From: an uncultured Bacteroidales bacterium
GTDB taxonomy: Bacteria > Bacteroidota > Bacteroidia > Bacteroidales > Muribaculaceae
NCBI GenBank assembly: GCA_945828175.1
Contig: CALZQD010000059.1
Coordinates: forward strand, 1 to 8,604
Length of the DNA stretch: 8,604 bases
Direction: 5' to 3'
Position 1 is the first letter of the stretch; each line of letters opens with the position of its first letter. Under the pieces are notes generated by a model. The model had not been told where the DNA came from. It saw only the letters and a program-made list of their open reading frames with translations, and did no database searches. Made by a program: the position numbers and the translations under genes. Below are positions 6,721 through 8,604 of this stretch, piece after piece.

Positions 6721-8204
6721 TGGATATTTCAGCATATATCGAACGCGCGAAAGACCTTTTCCTCTACTCCGAGGGAAATCCGCTGCTGTTCAACTCTGGA
6801 CTGTTTCTCTTTCTCTTCGCGGGCTTTCTGATTATTTATAAAGCCCTGTCGGCGCATCCGCTTTGGCGCAAGCTTTTCGTCATTGCCTTCTCGCTCTATT
6901 TCTATTACAAATCGAGCGCCGAGTGCTGCTTCATCCTCTTGGGCGTCTGCCTGAGCGACTATCTGCTCGGCAACCTGTTGGGCTGGCTGAAATCTGATTT
7001 TTGGCGCCGATGCGTCGTGGCGGTCAATGTCATCGTCAACGTCGGTATGCTCGTCTACTTCAAGTATTTCAACCTTATGCTCGACATCGTCTCGAACTTC
7101 ACGGTCAAGGAGTTCGACGCGCTCGATGTGATTCTTCCCGCCGGCATATCTTTCTTCACTTTCAGGTCAATAAGCTATATCGTCGACATCTACCGCGGCG
7201 AGATAAAGCCGGCGCGCAACCTCATCGATTATACTTTCTTCCTCACCTTCTTCCCGCCGCTGCTTGCCGGTCCTGTCGTCAGGGCCAAAGACCTGCTGCC
7301 GCAGATCAAGGAAAGCCCCGAGGCCACCCACGAGATGGCGAGCGAGGGCCTCTTCCTCATCATGGCCGGTCTGATTAAGAAAGTGCTCATCGCCGACTAT
7401 ATCAGCGGTAATTTCGTCGATCGCATCTTCGACAATCCGACGCTCTACTCGGGCTTCGAGAACCTTATGGGCATCACCGGCTTCACGATTCAGCTCTACT
7501 GCGACTTCTCGGGCTACTCTGATATGGCAATCGGCATCGCCCTGATGCTCGGCTATCGTTTCAAGGAAAACTTCGCCGCGCCGTTCAAGGCTCAGAACCC
7601 GTCTGAGTTCTGGCGCCGCTGGCATATCTCGCTCTCGACCTGGCTGCGCGATTACCTCTACATACCACTCGGCGGTAACCGCAAGGGTGAGCGCCGCACC
7701 TATCTCAATAACTTCCTGACGATGGTGATAGGCGGCCTGTGGCACGGCGCGTCACTGATGTATGTTATCTGGGGCGCCTATCACGGCCTACTCCTTGCCG
7801 CTCACAAGATGATTCGCAAGGTCTACCGCATCCCCGAGCCTCTGCGCGGAACCATCCCGGTGAGAATTGTCAACACCCTCATAACCTTCTCGCTCGTAGT
7901 CATCGGCTTCACCTTCTTCAGGGCGCCGTCGCTCGGCACCGTCGGCGAAATCTTCGGGCAGATTTTCGGCAGCTTCCACCTGTCTGTTCTGCCGCAGTTT
8001 GTCGAGGGTTATATGATGATAGTTATTGCGCTTGCAGCCGGACTGCTGATGCACTTCAGCCCGCGCTCATGGTCGGTCGGTGCGACAAGAGCCCTCACGG
8101 CCATGCCACTGATGGTGCAAGGCCTTATCCTCGCAATGATAATCTTCTTCGTCATCCAGACGCGCCAAAGCGAGCTCGTCCCCTTTATTTACCTCCAGTA
8201 TTGA
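6720..8204 (+). CDS. MBOAT family membrane O-acyltransferase (AlgI/DltB/PatA type)
   Basis: The 494-residue protein is a polytopic membrane O-acyltransferase of the AlgI/DltB group, which moves acyl groups (usually acetyl) across the cytoplasmic membrane for modification of extracytoplasmic polymers. Visible hallmarks are PAGISFFTFRSISYIVDIYRG (140-160), FPPLLAGPVVR (178-188), QLYCDFSGYSDMAIG (258-272), the WRRWHISLSTWLRDYLYIPLGG block (298-319) and GGLWHGAS (338-345), which carries the conserved, probably catalytic H342. Around ten hydrophobic segments are spread along the chain. Length is normal for the AlgI group. The C-terminus ends in PFIYLQY, an aromatic tail typical of AlgI-like proteins. 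The start ATG shares one base with the preceding stop (TAATG), indicating coupled translation with the two SGNH genes. The donor is probably acetyl-CoA, by family analogy; the acceptor polymer is unknown. Confidence 0.93.
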   Translation: MDISAYIERAKDLFLYSEGNPLLFNSGLFLFLFAGFLIIYKALSAHPLWRKLFVIAFSLYFYYKSSAECCFILLGVCLSDYLLGNLLGWLKSDFWRRCVVAVNVIVNVGMLVYFKYFNLMLDIVSNFTVKEFDALDVILPAGISFFTFRSISYIVDIYRGEIKPARNLIDYTFFLTFFPPLLAGPVVRAKDLLPQIKESPEATHEMASEGLFLIMAGLIKKVLIADYISGNFVDRIFDNPTLYSGFENLMGITGFTIQLYCDFSGYSDMAIGIALMLGYRFKENFAAPFKAQNPSEFWRRWHISLSTWLRDYLYIPLGGNRKGERRTYLNNFLTMVIGGLWHGASLMYVIWGAYHGLLLAAHKMIRKVYRIPEPLRGTIPVRIVNTLITFSLVVIGFTFFRAPSLGTVGEIFGQIFGSFHLSVLPQFVEGYMMIVIALAAGLLMHFSPRSWSVGATRALTAMPLMVQGLILAMIIFFVIQTRQSELVPFIYLQY

Positions 8205-8216
8205 GGTCATTTCGGG

Positions 8217-8318
8217 TCAGTTATTATCCTTCTTGGGCTTCTTAAGGAGATAAATCATAAGCCAGATGATGAGGCCGAAAAAGACCACCGATAGAGTGAA
8301 TGAGAAATATTGGCCTAT
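8217..8318 (-). pseudogene. Fragment encoding a one-helix membrane peptide with a lysine-rich tail
   Basis: Read on the minus strand, the frame gives a hydrophobic segment (about 20 residues, including LSVVFFGLIIWLMIYLL) followed by KKPKKDNN and a TGA stop at 8217-8219. That is the layout of a small single-span membrane protein or of a membrane protein C-terminus with a cytoplasmic positive tail. The frame has no good start: a stop (TGA, 8322-8324) is just upstream, the first codon is ATA, and only an internal GTG (8286-8288) or ATG (8256-8258) is available, both cutting into the helix. A frame that is also open, ending with TAG at 8315-8317, approaches from upstream, so a frameshift or a junction with foreign sequence is possible. 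It faces the MBOAT gene tail to tail, 12 bases apart. A real short gene with an unusual start is the alternative. Function unknown. Confidence 0.4.
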
Positions 8319-8402
8319 GGGTCAAAAATTTCGGCGCTCTTCGACACCACGCACAAGTGTCCGACGCCAAAGGTCTGAAAGTAAGGCTGCTGTGGGAGTG
8401 CC
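8319..8402. other. Intergenic stretch, possible gene remnant or dispersed repeat
   Basis: Between the broken membrane-peptide frame and the dehydrogenase stop codon, the minus strand holds an open frame of about 34 codons with no ATG. It contains PYFQTFGVGHLCVVSKS and ends at TAG 8315-8317. Its composition looks more coding-like than random, yet it has no start and follows a stop (TAA) inside the dehydrogenase gene. It could be the remnant of a gene or a mobile short repeat; I do not recognise it. Confidence 0.3.
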
Positions 8403-8416
8403 GCCGCTAACGCGGC
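8403..8416. repeat. Perfect 5-bp GC hairpin overlapping the dehydrogenase stop codon
   Basis: GCCGC (8403-8407) and GCGGC (8412-8416) pair perfectly around a four-base loop (TAAC on the plus strand, GTTA on the minus strand). The TAG stop of the minus-strand dehydrogenase lies within it (8407-8409). No T-run follows on the minus strand, so classical termination is not supported. Confidence 0.4.
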
Positions 8417-8604
8417 TCTTTATATTGTGCGGCGATGGATTCGGCGCAGCGGATGCCGTCGATGGCCGCCGAGACGATGCCTCCGGCAAAGCCGGCACCC
8501 TCGCCGCATGGGTAGAGGTTCTTTATTTCGCTGTGGCACAGCGTTTCCTTGTCGCGATTGATCTGCACGGGTGAGGAGGTGCGTGTTTCGTCGCCTATCA
8601 GTAC
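8407..8604 (-). CDS. Uncharacterised FAD-dependent dehydrogenase, C-terminal end only
   Basis: The last 65 residues of a minus-strand protein that continues beyond the right edge. The visible segment carries GDETRTSSPVQI near the window edge, then LYPCGEGAGFAGGIVSAAIDGIRCA (about 30-54 of the visible part). This glycine-rich signature is the C-terminal FAD-contacting end of the COG2509-type NAD(FAD)-utilising dehydrogenases, which are widespread in Bacteroidota and have no firmly assigned substrate. The stop is TAG at 8407-8409, followed closely by a short GC hairpin. The gene is convergent with the MBOAT operon, so it is separately transcribed. No promoter or N-terminal Rossmann motif can be seen because they lie outside the window. 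Confidence 0.88.
   Translation of the reverse strand, partial: VLIGDETRTSSPVQINRDKETLCHSEIKNLYPCGEGAGFAGGIVSAAIDGIRCAESIAAQYKEPR

Noticed and set aside
7167..7745. Minus-strand frame of 192 residues opposite the MBOAT gene
   Set aside because: Polar, acidic shadow of a membrane protein gene; no independent signal.
8205..8260. Intrinsic terminator after the MBOAT gene
   Set aside because: No stable stem followed by a T-run is visible on the plus strand.
8266..8574. Plus-strand frame of 102 residues at the right end
   Set aside because: It overlaps the minus-strand FAD dehydrogenase end, whose motifs are clear, and has no recognisable features.
1..8604. CRISPR arrays, tRNA or rRNA genes, insertion sequences
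   Set aside because: No regularly spaced repeats, no tRNA-like cloverleaf or rRNA sequence, and no transposase motifs or terminal inverted repeats were seen.

Overview
The window most likely comes from a GC-rich member of the Bacteroidales (phylum Bacteroidota), perhaps the family Muribaculaceae. Three things point that way: a well-formed Bacteroidota-type promoter (TTTG, 19 bases, TAccTTTG) upstream of ftsY, the absence of strong Shine-Dalgarno sites, and the ftsY-rimO gene pair. Codons are strongly C-ended throughout. The family-level placement is an inference.

Layout. Bases 1-470 hold an unrecognised plus-strand reading frame that may continue off the left edge; its last part runs through a perfect palindrome. 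Bases 471-645 form a structured intergenic region with two hairpin-forming repeats and the promoter for ftsY. Next come ftsY (signal recognition particle receptor) and rimO (methylthiotransferase for ribosomal protein S12), separated by one base. After a 42-base gap follows a tightly packed block of four plus-strand genes: an isochorismate synthase (menF-like), a membrane-anchored SGNH protein, a secreted SGNH protein and an MBOAT acyltransferase. Their overlaps are 14, 8 and 1 bases. On the minus strand at the right edge is the C-terminal end of an uncharacterised FAD-dependent dehydrogenase. Between it and the MBOAT gene lies a short broken minus-strand frame for a one-helix membrane peptide.

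How the genes work together. ftsY and rimO are housekeeping genes for protein targeting and ribosome modification. The SGNH-SGNH-MBOAT trio has the logic of known envelope polymer acylation machines (AlgI/AlgJ/AlgX, PatA/PatB, DltB/DltD): a multi-membrane-span acyltransferase exports an acyl group and SGNH-fold partners place it on, or remove it from, a polymer outside the cytoplasmic membrane. The polymer cannot be told from sequence. This trio, translationally coupled to an isolated isochorismate synthase, is the best candidate here for an undescribed system. Its two SGNH partners carry opposite charge features: a strongly acidic linker in one and an arginine-rich loop in the other.
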